A stretch of 43,133 nucleotides of DNA from positions 1 through 43,133 of the forward strand of contig DCJQ01000016.1 in assembly GCA_002319965.1 (NCBI GenBank). The letters run 5' to 3'. This DNA comes from Megasphaera sp. UBA1696 (lineage in GTDB: Bacteria; Bacillota; Negativicutes; Veillonellales; Megasphaeraceae). The position numbers and the translations under genes are program-made. The notes beneath the pieces are model-generated. The model worked only from the letters and a program-made list of their open reading frames with translations, ran no database searches and was not told the DNA's origin. Positions 1 to 9,687 of this stretch are shown piece after piece. The first letter of the stretch is position 1. Each line of letters begins with the position of its first letter.

Positions 1-66
1 ACCAGCATCGATGTGAGCCATGATGCCAATATTTCTCGTTTTTTCCAAAGAAAATTCTCTTGGCAC
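1..66 (-). CDS. fusA: Elongation factor G, N-terminal fragment (cut by window edge)
   Basis: Only the first 22 codons are inside the window. The reading starts with GTG at 66-64 and gives PREFSLEKTRN followed by IGIMAHIDAG, the start of the P-loop region of the translocation GTPase EF-G. A GAGGAG ribosome-binding site lies about 11 bases upstream. It follows rpsG by about 40 bases and is the last visible gene of the ybxF-rpsL-rpsG-fusA operon. Identity is firm despite the short length because the N-terminus of EF-G is very conserved. Confidence 0.93.
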   Translation of the reverse strand, partial: MPREFSLEKTRNIGIMAHIDAG

Positions 67-105
67 GGTTTTTTCCACTCCTCAAAAAATAATAAATATC
101 GTAAA

Positions 106-576
106 TTACCAACGATAATGAGCGAAAGCTTTGTTAGCTTCTGCCATTTTATGAGTATCTTCCTTTTTCTTGATAGCAGCGCCTGTGTTGTTGAAAGCGT
201 CCATCAATTCGCCAGCGAGCTTTTCTTTCATCGTACGTTCGCCGCGCTGACGGGCATAGCCGACAGTCCAGCGGATGCCGAGGGACAAGCGACGGTCTGC
301 ACGTACTTCAACAGGAACCTGGTAGTTAGCACCGCCGACACGACGAGCACGGACTTCCAGGACAGGCATAACATTGTTGAGAGCCTGTTCAAATACTTCC
401 AAAGGATCTTTATTCATTTTCGAACGGATGATGTCGAAAGCATCGTAAACGATGGTTTCAGCGACACCTTTTTTGCCGTCCAGCATAACTTTGTTGATGA
501 AGCGCGTTACCAATTTGGAATGGTACACCGGATCCGGCAGCACATCACGCTTCGCAACGGGGCCTTTTCTTGGCAT
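106..576 (-). CDS. rpsG: 30S ribosomal protein S7
   Basis: Primary 16S rRNA-binding protein that organises the head of the small subunit and contacts the E site. The 156-residue product starts MPRKGPVAKRDVLPDP and carries the family signature around residues 20-40 (SKLVTRFINKVMLDGKK); it ends FAHYRW. Length is normal for bacterial S7. It has a good AGGAGG-type site upstream, lies 55 bases after rpsL and precedes fusA, the usual order of the str operon. Nothing is unusual in it. Confidence 0.98.
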   Translation of the reverse strand: MPRKGPVAKRDVLPDPVYHSKLVTRFINKVMLDGKKGVAETIVYDAFDIIRSKMNKDPLEVFEQALNNVMPVLEVRARRVGGANYQVPVEVRADRRLSLGIRWTVGYARQRGERTMKEKLAGELMDAFNNTGAAIKKKEDTHKMAEANKAFAHYRW

Positions 577-631
577 GTCTAATTCCTCCTCTTTATTGTG
601 TATGTCATCTGTTTCATCTTAATGGTAAATC

Positions 632-1003
632 TTATTTACCTTTTTTTGCGCCGTATTTCGAACGGGACTGCTGACGATCTGCAACGCCAGCTGTATCCAA
701 AGCACCGCGGACGATATGATAACGTACACCAGGAAGGTCTTTGACACGACCGCCTCTGATTAATACAACACTGTGTTCCTGTAAATTGTGACCAATGCCA
801 GGAATATAAGCTGTTACTTCGATAGAGTTCGTCAAGCGAACACGGGCAACTTTACGCAGAGCCGAGTTAGGTTTCTTCGGCGTAGCAGTGTATACACGAG
901 TGCAGACACCACGTTTCTGCGGGCTGTTTTTCAAAGCCGGCGCATTCGATTTGGTTAAAGCAACCTGACGTCCTTTACGAACTAATTGGCTGATTGTTGG
1001 CAT
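632..1003 (-). CDS. rpsL: 30S ribosomal protein S12
   Basis: Decoding-centre protein of the small subunit. I place the start at 1003 (MPTISQLVRKG), giving 123 residues, because a strong GGAGAGGAGG site lies just upstream; a longer in-frame reading from 1081 would add 26 residues that do not belong to S12. The TPKKPNSALRK loop and the GGRVKDLPGVRYH loop are intact, with the lysines whose change gives streptomycin resistance in other bacteria still present. It sits between ybxF and rpsG in the str operon. Confidence 0.98.
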   Translation of the reverse strand: MPTISQLVRKGRQVALTKSNAPALKNSPQKRGVCTRVYTATPKKPNSALRKVARVRLTNSIEVTAYIPGIGHNLQEHSVVLIRGGRVKDLPGVRYHIVRGALDTAGVADRQQSRSKYGAKKGK

Positions 1004-1084
1004 GTGGGCACCTCCTCTCCAAACAATTAGATTTATAATGTAATCATCAACGAGCAAGAGCTCATAAGATGATATTACCAAAAG

Positions 1085-1330
1085 TTATTTCAACAAGCCT
1101 ACGGCCGCTGCTTTTACTTTAATATGGCAGGCCACTCCCAGCTCTGCCATGGTATAGGTGCGGTCGACAGGAATGTCAGCCCCTTCAGATGCTGCAATCA
1201 GCGGGGCTACGACTTGTTCATCGCAGTCCTTGGCAATGAACAACTGTGTGACTTCGTTTCGTTTCATTGCCTTCAAAGTTTGCTTGGCTCCGACAGTTTT
1301 GCGGACACCGGCAGCTACATCTAAGCTCAC
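1085..1330 (-). CDS. ybxF: L7Ae-family ribosome-associated protein (YbxF type)
   Basis: An 81-residue protein of the L7Ae/L30e RNA-binding fold. It shows the family pattern: a GVRKTVGAKQTLKAM helix that would contact a kink-turn RNA, an LFIAKDCDEQV strand-helix, and IPVDRTYTMAELG near the C-terminus. Firmicutes carry such a gene between rpoC and rpsL, exactly the position seen here; the B. subtilis homologue binds kink-turn RNA. Translation starts at GTG (1330) after AAGGAG and GAGG sequences. It is the first gene of the str operon, with a strong promoter about 60 bases upstream. Its physiological role is not established. Confidence 0.92.
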   Translation of the reverse strand: MSLDVAAGVRKTVGAKQTLKAMKRNEVTQLFIAKDCDEQVVAPLIAASEGADIPVDRTYTMAELGVACHIKVKAAAVGLLK

Positions 1331-1362
1331 GAAACCTCACTCCTTACGTCTTGCAAATTAGG

Positions 1363-1380
1363 CGCAATGGTCTCATTGCG
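1363..1380 (-). other. Hairpin in the leader of the ybxF-rpsL-rpsG-fusA operon
   Basis: CGCAATG and CATTGCG form a perfect 7-bp stem with a 4-base loop, inside the short 5' leader between the promoter and the GTG of ybxF. There is no U-run after it, so it is not a terminator. It could be a binding site for a ribosomal protein or simply an mRNA-stabilising stem. Confidence 0.45.
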
Positions 1381-1390
1381 ACACTTAGAT

Positions 1391-1419
1391 ATTTTATCAT
1401 CACGATAATTATCTGTCAA
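1391..1419 (-). promoter_or_regulatory. Promoter of the ybxF-rpsL-rpsG-fusA operon
   Basis: On the minus strand TTGACA (1419-1414) is followed after 17 bases by TAAAAT (1396-1391). The distance to the ybxF start leaves a leader of about 55 bases. Together with the rpoC terminator just upstream this makes the str operon a transcription unit separate from rpoBC. Confidence 0.8.
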
Positions 1420-1530
1420 TGTATTTTTTGGTAAAAACTGCGTAACCAGTACATCTTTTATTACACGGTTCCATGTGATTCATATTGTTTTAAATGAACT
1501 TGAAATGAACTAAAATCAGTCTGCTCTTTT

Positions 1531-1570
1531 AAAAAGAAAAAAAAGAAGCCCTCTTGCGAGGGCTTCTTTT
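1531..1570 (-). terminator. Terminator of rpoB-rpoC
   Basis: A 13-bp perfect stem (AAAAGAAGCCCTC with GAGGGCTTCTTTT, loop of 4) starts a few bases after the rpoC stop; on the minus strand it is followed by a long T-rich run. This is a strong intrinsic terminator. Confidence 0.92.
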
Positions 1571-1575
1571 TCACC

Positions 1576-4500
1576 TTAGTGGCCGGCTTCCGGTGCTTCT
1601 ACAGCACTTTCAGGGGCATCTACGGGATTGCCGTCTTCATCTTCATAGCTGATAGTGGGGACGGTCTTTACTACTTTTACTTTACGGTAACGGCTCATGC
1701 CGGTCCCTGCCGGGATGAGTTTACCGATAATGACGTTTTCTTTAAGGCCTAAGAGCGGATCGACCTTACCTTTAATAGCAGCATCGGTCAGGACACGAGT
1801 CGTTTCCTGGAAGGATGCAGCCGACAGGAAGGAGTCCGTTGCCAGGGCGGCCTTGGTAATCCCCAGCAGCATCGGTTTGCCGATAGCGGTTTTACCGCCG
1901 TTGTTGGCAATGCGCTTATTCATATCTTCAAAGATATTGACGTCGATATAATCGCCCGGCAATACATCTGCATCTCCGGCTTCTTCGATCTTCATCTTGC
2001 GCAGCATCTGGCGAACGATGACTTCGATGTGCTTATCGTTGATACCAACACCCTGAGATTTGTATACCTTCTGTACTTCGTATACCAGGTAGCGCTGTGT
2101 TGCTTCGACGCCCTGGATACGCAGGATATCGTGGGGGTTGATAGAGCCGGCCGTGATACGGCTGCCCTTTTCGATGACATCGCCTTCATGTACGACGAGG
2201 TGCGAACCGAAGGGAATGGTGTAGCTCCGTTCTTCGCCGTCTTTCGAGAGGACGTGAACGATGTTGATGTCGTGATGGTCTTCTTTTTCCGTAATCGATA
2301 CGGTACCGCTGATTTCCGTGACGATAGCGTTGCCCTTCGGCTTACGAGCTTCGAACAATTCTTCGACACGAGGAAGACCCTGGGTAATATCGCCGGCCGA
2401 TGCGACGCCGCCCGTATGGAAGGTACGCATCGTCAACTGGGTACCCGGTTCCCCGATGGACTGAGCAGCAATGGTGCCGACCGATTCGCCGACATTGACC
2501 TTGCCGCCGGTACCGAGGTCGCGGCCATAGCACTTCGCGCAGACACCGTAACGGCTGTGGCAGGTAAGGACGCTGCGGATCCGAACGGTATCGTAATATT
2601 TTGCAATTTCTTTCGCCTGGTCGGCCATGATTTCCTCATTGAGGGCCACGATGACGGCACCTGTTTCCGGATTGACCAGAGTTTCAGCAGCCGTACGGCC
2701 TTCGATCCGTTCTTCGAGCGGTTCGATGACGCCGTTGCCTTCGACGATGGCCGTGACTTCTACGCCGCGAATATCGTTGTTGCGGGCCTTGACTTCCTTG
2801 ACATCGCTGTTCAGGATGCGATCGATGGCATCTTCCGTAAGGGGCGTGCCCTTGGCGCAGATTTCAATGCCATTGGAGTCGATAACGGCTTCTTCGATGG
2901 TCTTGCCGAGCATGTTTTCCGCCATGGATTTGCGGATAGCAGCCCGGAAACCTTCTTCCGGTGCGCCGAGGGAAACCGTTTCGATGACGTTGGTATGATT
3001 GAGATCATCGTTGATATCCATCTGGCTGCCGCGGAGATAGAGTTTGGCAACCTGGTGTTCAATGATCGTATCCATGTCATCGTTGGTCAAGAGGTGTTCT
3101 GCTTCAAATACGGCTTCACCCGTTTCCGGATCCACGGCTTCACGAGCCAGAACGCGGCCGATGAGCTTATCGCGCAGAAGGTTGACAGCCTGGCGGCAGG
3201 AGCTTGCCAAGCGTGCCCGTTCGCGGACGAGGTCGATGCCGAATACGTCGCAGTCGTCTTCGCGGACGATAACGTCCTGGGAAACGTCGACGAGACGGCG
3301 GGTCAGGTAGCCCGAGTCAGCTGTACGAAGCGCCGTATCAGCCAACCCTTTACGAGCACCGTGAGAAGATGTGAAGTAGTCCAGTACGGACAGGCCTTCA
3401 CGGAAGTTTGCCTTGATCGGCAAGTCGATGATACGGCCCGACGGGTCAGCCATCAGACCACGCATACCGGCAACCTGACGAATCTGCTGTTTATTACCAC
3501 GGGCACCGGAGTCAGCCATCATGAAGATCGAGTTGAAGGGATCCATGTTATCCATCATGACTTCCGTAACGTCGTCGGTCGCTTTTTCCCAAATAGCACA
3601 GGTCTTGCGATACCGTTCATCTTCCGTAATGAGACCGCGCTGATACATCTTGGATACGTTCTGTACCTGTTTGTCAGCAGCGCCGAGGATGTCCCATTTT
3701 TCTTCCGGAATCTGAATGTCAGAAATGGCGATGGACATGCCGGCCTGACGAGCGTAGTGGTAGCCGATAGCCTTAATATTATCGAGAAGTTCTGCCGTCT
3801 TGGTGTTACCAAAGAGGTGGAAGCAAGCATCGACGAGTTTACCGATTTCCTTCTTGCTCATGAGGACGCCGAGGCAGTCGACGTCGACATATTCTTTACC
3901 TTCTTTGAAAGCAGCGACAGCATCTTTATCAATCTTATGTTTCGGAAGCGGGCGAACGGCCATGAGGTCGACACCAAAAGCTTCTTTCAACTGGGAGAAA
4001 CCATAGTCCAGGATATGACCGTCGGCATCTTTCACTTTGATGAAGTGCGTCCAGTCGATAATGCCGTTTTCATAGGCAAATACGACATCCTGAGGATCGT
4101 CGAAGACCATGACCTTATCCGTATGGAAGAGGCGCAGCGGTTCGTAGATCTGGTAGTTGTACAGGAGCTTACCTGCCGTCGTTTCAATGAGGCCGTGGCC
4201 CGGGATGCGGACTTTGATCAGGGCTTCAATGTCGATGACTTTGGCATCGTAAGCCAGCATGACTTCATCGTAATTGGAGAAGATCTTGCCTTCGCCCTTA
4301 GCAGACGGTTTAACCAAGGTCAGGTAGTAAGCACCGAGAACCATGTCCTGTGTCGGAACAGCAACCGGCTTGCCGTCTTTCGGAGCCAGGATGTTGTGCG
4401 ACGACAACATAAGGGTACGGGCTTCGGACTGCGCTTCTACAGAGAGCGGCAGATGGCAGGCCATCTGGTCACCGTCGAAGTCGGCGTTAAACGCCGTGCA

Positions 4501-5826
4501 GACCAACGGATGAAGCTTAATAGCCCGGCCTTCCCAAAGGACCGGTTCAAAGGCCTGGATGCCCAAACGGTGCAGTGTCGGGGCGCGGTTCAAGAGAACC
4601 GGATGTTCCTTGATGACGTCTTCGAGGACGTCCCAGACTTCATTGCTGACGCGTTCGACTTTTTTCTTGGCGTTTTTAATATTCGTCGCAATTTCTTTTT
4701 CGACGAGCTTCTTCATGACGAAGGGCTTGAAGAGTTCCAGTGCCATTTCCTTCGGAAGACCGCACTGGTGCATCTTCATTTCAGGACCGACAACGATAAC
4801 CGAACGGCCGGAGTAGTCGACACGTTTCCCGAGCAAGTTCTGACGGAAACGGCCCTGCTTCCCTTTCAGCATATCCGAAAGAGATTTGAGAGGACGATTG
4901 CCGGGGCCCGTAACGGGGCGGCCGCGGCGGCCATTATCGATGAGGGCATCGACGGCTTCCTGAAGCATGCGTTTTTCGTTGCGGACGATGATGTCCGGCG
5001 CACCCAATTCAAGGAGACGGCTCAAGCGGTTGTTTCGGTTGATGACCCGGCGATAGAGGTCGTTCAGGTCGGACGTTGCAAAACGGCCGCCGTCAAGCTG
5101 AACCATGGGGCGCAGTTCCGGCGGAATGACCGGAATGACATCCATAACCATCCATTCCGGTTTATTGCCGGAGTGGCGGAAAGCTTCAACGACTTCCAGG
5201 CGGCGGATCGCGCGGACGCGGCGCTGGCCAGAAGAGTCGCGAAGTTCATCGCGCAGCTCTTTATCGAGCTGGTCGAGGTCGAGTCCCTGGAGGAGCTCTT
5301 TAATCGCGGCGGCACCCATGCCGACGCGGAATTTATCCCCGTACAAGTCGAGATACTGACGATATTCCGTTTCCGTCATCAGCTGCTGCTTCTGAAGAGA
5401 CGTATCGCCCGGATCCAGGACAATGTACGAAGCGAAGTATAAGACTTTTTCCAGCGAACGGGGCGAAATATCGAGAATCAAGCCCATCCGACTGGGGATG
5501 CCTTTAAAATACCAAATATGAGAAACAGGTGTAGCCAATTTAATATGGCCCATCCGTTCACGACGGACTTTGGCGCGCGTGACTTCGACGCCGCAGCGAT
5601 CGCAGACGACACCTTTATACCGGATACGTTTATATTTACCGCAGTGGCATTCCCAGTCCTTGGTAGGCCCAAAAATGCGTTCGCAGAACAACCCATCCCG
5701 TTCCGGTTTTAATGTACGGTAGTTGATCGTTTCTGGTTTCTTGACTTCCCCATGAGACCATTCGAGAATCTTTTCGGGCGAAGCAAGGCCAATCCGCATG
5801 GAATCGAATTCATTCACATCAAGCAC
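1576..5826 (-). CDS. rpoC: DNA-directed RNA polymerase subunit beta'
   Basis: Catalytic clamp subunit of RNA polymerase, 1416 residues, close to the length of the E. coli protein. It begins MLDVNEFDSMRIGLASPEKI, has the N-terminal zinc-binding cysteines (CHCGKYKR...CDRCG, near residues 60-80) and the invariant NADFDGDQM catalytic motif at residues 447-455, whose three aspartates hold the active-site magnesium. The second zinc site (CHSRYGVCAKCYG) and the SIGEPGTQLTMRTFH bridge/trigger-helix region are present. The start lies 26 bases after the rpoB stop, so the two are cotranscribed; a strong terminator follows. Long open frames on the opposite strand of this gene are codon-bias shadows. Confidence 0.99.
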   Translation of the reverse strand: MLDVNEFDSMRIGLASPEKILEWSHGEVKKPETINYRTLKPERDGLFCERIFGPTKDWECHCGKYKRIRYKGVVCDRCGVEVTRAKVRRERMGHIKLATPVSHIWYFKGIPSRMGLILDISPRSLEKVLYFASYIVLDPGDTSLQKQQLMTETEYRQYLDLYGDKFRVGMGAAAIKELLQGLDLDQLDKELRDELRDSSGQRRVRAIRRLEVVEAFRHSGNKPEWMVMDVIPVIPPELRPMVQLDGGRFATSDLNDLYRRVINRNNRLSRLLELGAPDIIVRNEKRMLQEAVDALIDNGRRGRPVTGPGNRPLKSLSDMLKGKQGRFRQNLLGKRVDYSGRSVIVVGPEMKMHQCGLPKEMALELFKPFVMKKLVEKEIATNIKNAKKKVERVSNEVWDVLEDVIKEHPVLLNRAPTLHRLGIQAFEPVLWEGRAIKLHPLVCTAFNADFDGDQMACHLPLSVEAQSEARTLMLSSHNILAPKDGKPVAVPTQDMVLGAYYLTLVKPSAKGEGKIFSNYDEVMLAYDAKVIDIEALIKVRIPGHGLIETTAGKLLYNYQIYEPLRLFHTDKVMVFDDPQDVVFAYENGIIDWTHFIKVKDADGHILDYGFSQLKEAFGVDLMAVRPLPKHKIDKDAVAAFKEGKEYVDVDCLGVLMSKKEIGKLVDACFHLFGNTKTAELLDNIKAIGYHYARQAGMSIAISDIQIPEEKWDILGAADKQVQNVSKMYQRGLITEDERYRKTCAIWEKATDDVTEVMMDNMDPFNSIFMMADSGARGNKQQIRQVAGMRGLMADPSGRIIDLPIKANFREGLSVLDYFTSSHGARKGLADTALRTADSGYLTRRLVDVSQDVIVREDDCDVFGIDLVRERARLASSCRQAVNLLRDKLIGRVLAREAVDPETGEAVFEAEHLLTNDDMDTIIEHQVAKLYLRGSQMDINDDLNHTNVIETVSLGAPEEGFRAAIRKSMAENMLGKTIEEAVIDSNGIEICAKGTPLTEDAIDRILNSDVKEVKARNNDIRGVEVTAIVEGNGVIEPLEERIEGRTAAETLVNPETGAVIVALNEEIMADQAKEIAKYYDTVRIRSVLTCHSRYGVCAKCYGRDLGTGGKVNVGESVGTIAAQSIGEPGTQLTMRTFHTGGVASAGDITQGLPRVEELFEARKPKGNAIVTEISGTVSITEKEDHHDINIVHVLSKDGEERSYTIPFGSHLVVHEGDVIEKGSRITAGSINPHDILRIQGVEATQRYLVYEVQKVYKSQGVGINDKHIEVIVRQMLRKMKIEEAGDADVLPGDYIDVNIFEDMNKRIANNGGKTAIGKPMLLGITKAALATDSFLSAASFQETTRVLTDAAIKGKVDPLLGLKENVIIGKLIPAGTGMSRYRKVKVVKTVPTISYEDEDGNPVDAPESAVEAPEAGH

Positions 5827-5852
5827 TAATACCGCTCCCTTCTATCGACTCG

Positions 5853-8800
5853 TTATTCATCATCGTCAGTAGTATCATCATCGTCAGCCTGTTCTGCTTC
5901 GGCAACGGCATCGAGGCTCATTTCGCTCATGACGTCATCTTCGTCACCGTTAGAAACGGGTTCCTGATCGTCATCTTCGCCGTTTTCATCACTGCTTTCA
6001 GCAGGCACTGCCGGAGTATCCGGACCATTTTCACCTTCCATGACGCGACGGAGTTCGTCGTTCTTTTCCGGTTCCGTTTCATCATCTTCATCAAGTTCCT
6101 TGATGACGACTTCATCGCCGTCTTCATTGAGGATCTGAACATCGAGGCCGATGGCCTGGAGTTCCTTGAGAAGAACCTTGAACGATTCCGGTACGCCCGG
6201 TTCCGGAATGTTTTCGCCTTTGACGATCTTTTCGTAAGCCTTGACACGGCCGACGACATCGTCAGACTTAACCGTAAGCATTTCCTGGAGGGTGTAGGCT
6301 GCGCCGTAAGCTTCCAGAGCCCAAACTTCCATTTCCCCGAAACGCTGGCCGCCGAACTGGGCTTTACCGCCGAGAGGCTGCTGCGTAACCAGAGAGTACG
6401 GGCCTGTCGAACGAGCATGGATCTTGTCGTCGACGAGGTGATGCAGTTTCAGGAAGTATGTATAGCCGACAGTGACGCGGCGATCCATCGGTTCGCCCGT
6501 ACGGCCGTCGTAGAGGACGGACTTGCCGTCACTGGGGAGACCTGCGATTTCAAGTGCATTAAATACGTCTTCAGCCTGAGCGCCGTCAAAGACCGGAGTT
6601 GCAATGTGAATCCCGGCGACATCAGGTTTCGGCATGCCGTACTTATCAAAGTCATAGCCGGCAGCACGGAGTCTTTCTTCCAGACCCGGATCCATTTCCT
6701 TGATCTGCTTGCCCAATTCATGGACAGCCCAGCCGAGGTGAGTTTCCAAAATCTGACCGATATTCATACGAGACGGTACGCCCAAGGGGTTCAGGACGAT
6801 CTGAACCGGTGTGCCGTCCGGCAAGAAAGGCATATCTTCCTGGCGCATGACGCGGGAGACGACACCTTTGTTACCATGACGACCGGACATCTTATCGCCT
6901 TCGTGGATCTTACGTTTCTGAGCGATATAGACGCGGACCAGACGGGTTACGCCCGGCGGCAGTTCGTCGTTGTTTTCACGGGAGAATACGCGAACGTTGA
7001 CGACCTTGCCCGATTCGCCATGAGGAACGCGCAGAGACGTATCACGGACTTCACGTTCCTTGTCGCCGAAAATAGCGCGAAGGAGCCGTTCTTCCGGAGT
7101 CAGTTCCGTTTCGCCTTTCGGCGTAACCTTACCGACCAGGACGTCACCGGGGAATACGTCGGCACCGATCATGATAATCCCGTTTTCATCGAGGTTCTTC
7201 GTGCTTTCTTCGCTGACATTGGGGATTTCACGGGTGATTTCTTCAGAGCCGAGTTTCGTATCGCGGGCATCGCATTCATATTCTTCAATATGGATAGAAG
7301 TATAGAGGTCGTTCTTCGGCAATTCTTCACTGAGGAGGACGGCGTCTTCGTAGTTGTAACCTTCCCAAGGCATGTAAGCTACGAGGATATTGTAACCGAG
7401 GGCTAATTCACCGCCATCAGTTGCCATGCCGTCGGCCAGGACCTGACCTTCGGTAACGACTTCGTTTTTGTAAACCAAAGGACGCTGGTTGATACAGGTA
7501 CTCTGGTTGGAGCGAACAAATTTAATCAGTTTATACGTATCGATCGAGCCGGAATCAGTGCGAACTTCGATGGTATCACCGGTGACGTGAGATACGACGC
7601 CACTGTGTTTTGCCAGGACGCAGACACCGGAGTCACAGGCTGCCTTGTATTCCATGCCGGTCCCGACGAGCGGAGCCTGGGTACGGAGGAGCGGTACAGC
7701 CTGACGCTGCATGTTCGCACCCATGAGGGCACGGTTGGCATCGTCGTTTTCAAGGAAGGGGATCATGGAAGTACCGACAGATACGACTTCCTTCGGCGAT
7801 ACGTCCATGAAGTCGACGCGGTCAGCCCGGAATTCACGAGTATCTTCACCGTGACGGCAGGCAACACGTTCGTTGACGAAATGGCCGTCTTCGGTGAGCG
7901 GTTCGTTCGCCTGGGCAATGACATACTGTTCTTCTTCATCGGCCGTAATATAGTAAACCTTTTCCGTTACGACGCCCGTTTCTTTGTCGACGCGGCGGTA
8001 CGGAGCTTCAATGAAACCGAATTCGTTGACCTGACCGAAGCAAGCCAGGGAAGAGATCAAGCCGATGTTCGGACCTTCCGGCGTTTCTACCGGGCACATA
8101 CGGCCATAGTGAGAATGGTGGACGTCGCGGACTTCAAAGCCTGCGCGTTCACGAGACAAGCCGCCGGGACCAAGGGCGCTCAGACGGCGTTTATGTGTAA
8201 TTTCAGCCAAGGGATTGGTCTGGTCCATAAACTGGGACAGCTGGCTGGAACCGAAGAATTCTTTAATCGCAGCTACGACAGGACGGATGTTGATCAGTAC
8301 CTGCGGCGTAATGCTTTCCGCATCCTGAATCGTCATGCGTTCGCGGACGACACGTTCCATACGGGTAAGGCCGATACGGAACTGGTTCTGAAGAAGTTCG
8401 CCGACGCAGCGCAGACGACGGTTGCCCAAATGGTCGATATCATCGACAGTGCCGAAACCGTCCATCAAATTGAGGAGGTAGCCGATATGAGCGATGATGT
8501 CTTCGCGGGTAATGGTCCGGTGATCGTAAGGCAGATCGCTGTTGTTGCAAATGACCTTATAGACAGAACCATCCTGCTTTTCAACGAAGGCTTCTACTAA
8601 GCCGCCGCCGTCACCGAGAGGAGCATCGGCTGCAATTTCACGGTGGAATACACCGCTTTCACGGATTTTTTCAACTTCGGCCGAGCCGATTTCCGTATGG
8701 GCATCGACGATGATTTCCCCCGTTTCCGGATTGACGATCGGTTCGTGAAGGGTCAGGCCGAAGAGGCGGCGTTCCCAACCGAGTTTCTTACCGGCTTTAT

Positions 8801-9611
8801 AACGGCCGACGCGGGCCATATCGTACCGACGCGGGTCGAAGAACAACCCTTCAAAGAGGTTGCGGGCGCTTTCAACGGTCGGCGGTTCACCGGGGCGGAG
8901 TTTTTTATAGATTTCAATTAAGGCTTCATCCTGATTTTCCGTCGTATCTTTTTCAAAAGTAGCCTTCAGGCGTTTGTCATCGAAAAAGAGGTCGAGGATA
9001 TCCGAATTGGACGCCCAGCCCAAGGCACGGATGAGAACCGTAACCGGAATCTTACGGTTGCGGTCAATGCGGGCATAGATAATATCGTTGGCATCGGTTT
9101 CGAGTTCAATCCAGGCGCCGCGGTTCGGAATGACCGTCGAATTGTAAAGGCGGATGCCCATCGGGTCAATTTCACGACCGTAGTACACACCGGGAGAACG
9201 AACGAGCTGGCTGACGATAACACGTTCTGCCCCATTGATAATGAAAGTGCCTGTATCAGTAATCAGAGGGAAGTCACCCATGAATACTTCCTGGTCCTTA
9301 ATTTCACCTGTTTCGTGGTTGACAAGACGGATCTGGACTCGGAGCGGTGCGGCATAAGTCGTATCGCATTCCTTACATTCACGAATGTCGTACTTCGGTT
9401 CCCCTAATTTAAAACCTTCAAAGGATAAAGAAAGGTTGCCCGATGCATCTTCGATAGGAGAAATATCTTTGAAGATATCCTTCAGTCCCTTTTCAAGGAA
9501 CCATTCGTAGGATTTATTCTGCAAATCCAACAAATGAGGCATTTTCAAAACCTCGTTAATCTTAGCATATGTGTATCGAGTCCTTTTCCCTACTTGTACA
9601 GGTTTGAACAT
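5853..9611 (-). CDS. rpoB: DNA-directed RNA polymerase subunit beta
   Basis: Second large catalytic subunit, 1252 residues. The rifampicin-binding region (SSQLSQFMDQTNPL...THKRRLSALGPGGL) is wild type: D463, H473 and S478 match E. coli D516, H526 and S531. The GEKREVRDTSLR-like switch region, the KISGRHGNKG-type motif (DKMSGRHGNKGVVS) and the GGKAQFGGQRFGEMEVWALEA C-terminal core are all present. After the core (about residue 1170) comes an unusually long acidic tail of about 80 residues that ends in runs of D and E (DDDDTTDDDE). The gene is preceded by tyrS rather than by the rplKAJL genes, and has its own promoter and a structured leader. Confidence 0.99.
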   Translation of the reverse strand: MFKPVQVGKRTRYTYAKINEVLKMPHLLDLQNKSYEWFLEKGLKDIFKDISPIEDASGNLSLSFEGFKLGEPKYDIRECKECDTTYAAPLRVQIRLVNHETGEIKDQEVFMGDFPLITDTGTFIINGAERVIVSQLVRSPGVYYGREIDPMGIRLYNSTVIPNRGAWIELETDANDIIYARIDRNRKIPVTVLIRALGWASNSDILDLFFDDKRLKATFEKDTTENQDEALIEIYKKLRPGEPPTVESARNLFEGLFFDPRRYDMARVGRYKAGKKLGWERRLFGLTLHEPIVNPETGEIIVDAHTEIGSAEVEKIRESGVFHREIAADAPLGDGGGLVEAFVEKQDGSVYKVICNNSDLPYDHRTITREDIIAHIGYLLNLMDGFGTVDDIDHLGNRRLRCVGELLQNQFRIGLTRMERVVRERMTIQDAESITPQVLINIRPVVAAIKEFFGSSQLSQFMDQTNPLAEITHKRRLSALGPGGLSRERAGFEVRDVHHSHYGRMCPVETPEGPNIGLISSLACFGQVNEFGFIEAPYRRVDKETGVVTEKVYYITADEEEQYVIAQANEPLTEDGHFVNERVACRHGEDTREFRADRVDFMDVSPKEVVSVGTSMIPFLENDDANRALMGANMQRQAVPLLRTQAPLVGTGMEYKAACDSGVCVLAKHSGVVSHVTGDTIEVRTDSGSIDTYKLIKFVRSNQSTCINQRPLVYKNEVVTEGQVLADGMATDGGELALGYNILVAYMPWEGYNYEDAVLLSEELPKNDLYTSIHIEEYECDARDTKLGSEEITREIPNVSEESTKNLDENGIIMIGADVFPGDVLVGKVTPKGETELTPEERLLRAIFGDKEREVRDTSLRVPHGESGKVVNVRVFSRENNDELPPGVTRLVRVYIAQKRKIHEGDKMSGRHGNKGVVSRVMRQEDMPFLPDGTPVQIVLNPLGVPSRMNIGQILETHLGWAVHELGKQIKEMDPGLEERLRAAGYDFDKYGMPKPDVAGIHIATPVFDGAQAEDVFNALEIAGLPSDGKSVLYDGRTGEPMDRRVTVGYTYFLKLHHLVDDKIHARSTGPYSLVTQQPLGGKAQFGGQRFGEMEVWALEAYGAAYTLQEMLTVKSDDVVGRVKAYEKIVKGENIPEPGVPESFKVLLKELQAIGLDVQILNEDGDEVVIKELDEDDETEPEKNDELRRVMEGENGPDTPAVPAESSDENGEDDDQEPVSNGDEDDVMSEMSLDAVAEAEQADDDDTTDDDE

Positions 9612-9687
9612 GCTGATTCTTCACCCCTTATAAAAAGTAAACCATTATGATCGCGTCGAACGCGTCGCACAGCGCTTCATAAAGCGA

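Noticed and set aside
1004..1081. 26-residue N-terminal extension of S12
   Set aside because: The S12 N-terminus is MPTISQLVRKG and a strong ribosome-binding site lies directly before the ATG at 1003.
2029..5442. Plus-strand open frame of 1137 codons opposite rpoC, and similar long frames opposite rpoB, gdhA, lcdA and the ATPase
   Set aside because: They are antisense shadows created by the strong third-position GC bias of the real genes; translations are low-complexity without any known domain and lack ribosome-binding sites.
8190..8280. Rifampicin-resistance change in rpoB, and streptomycin-resistance change in rpsL
   Set aside because: The key positions in both proteins are wild type.
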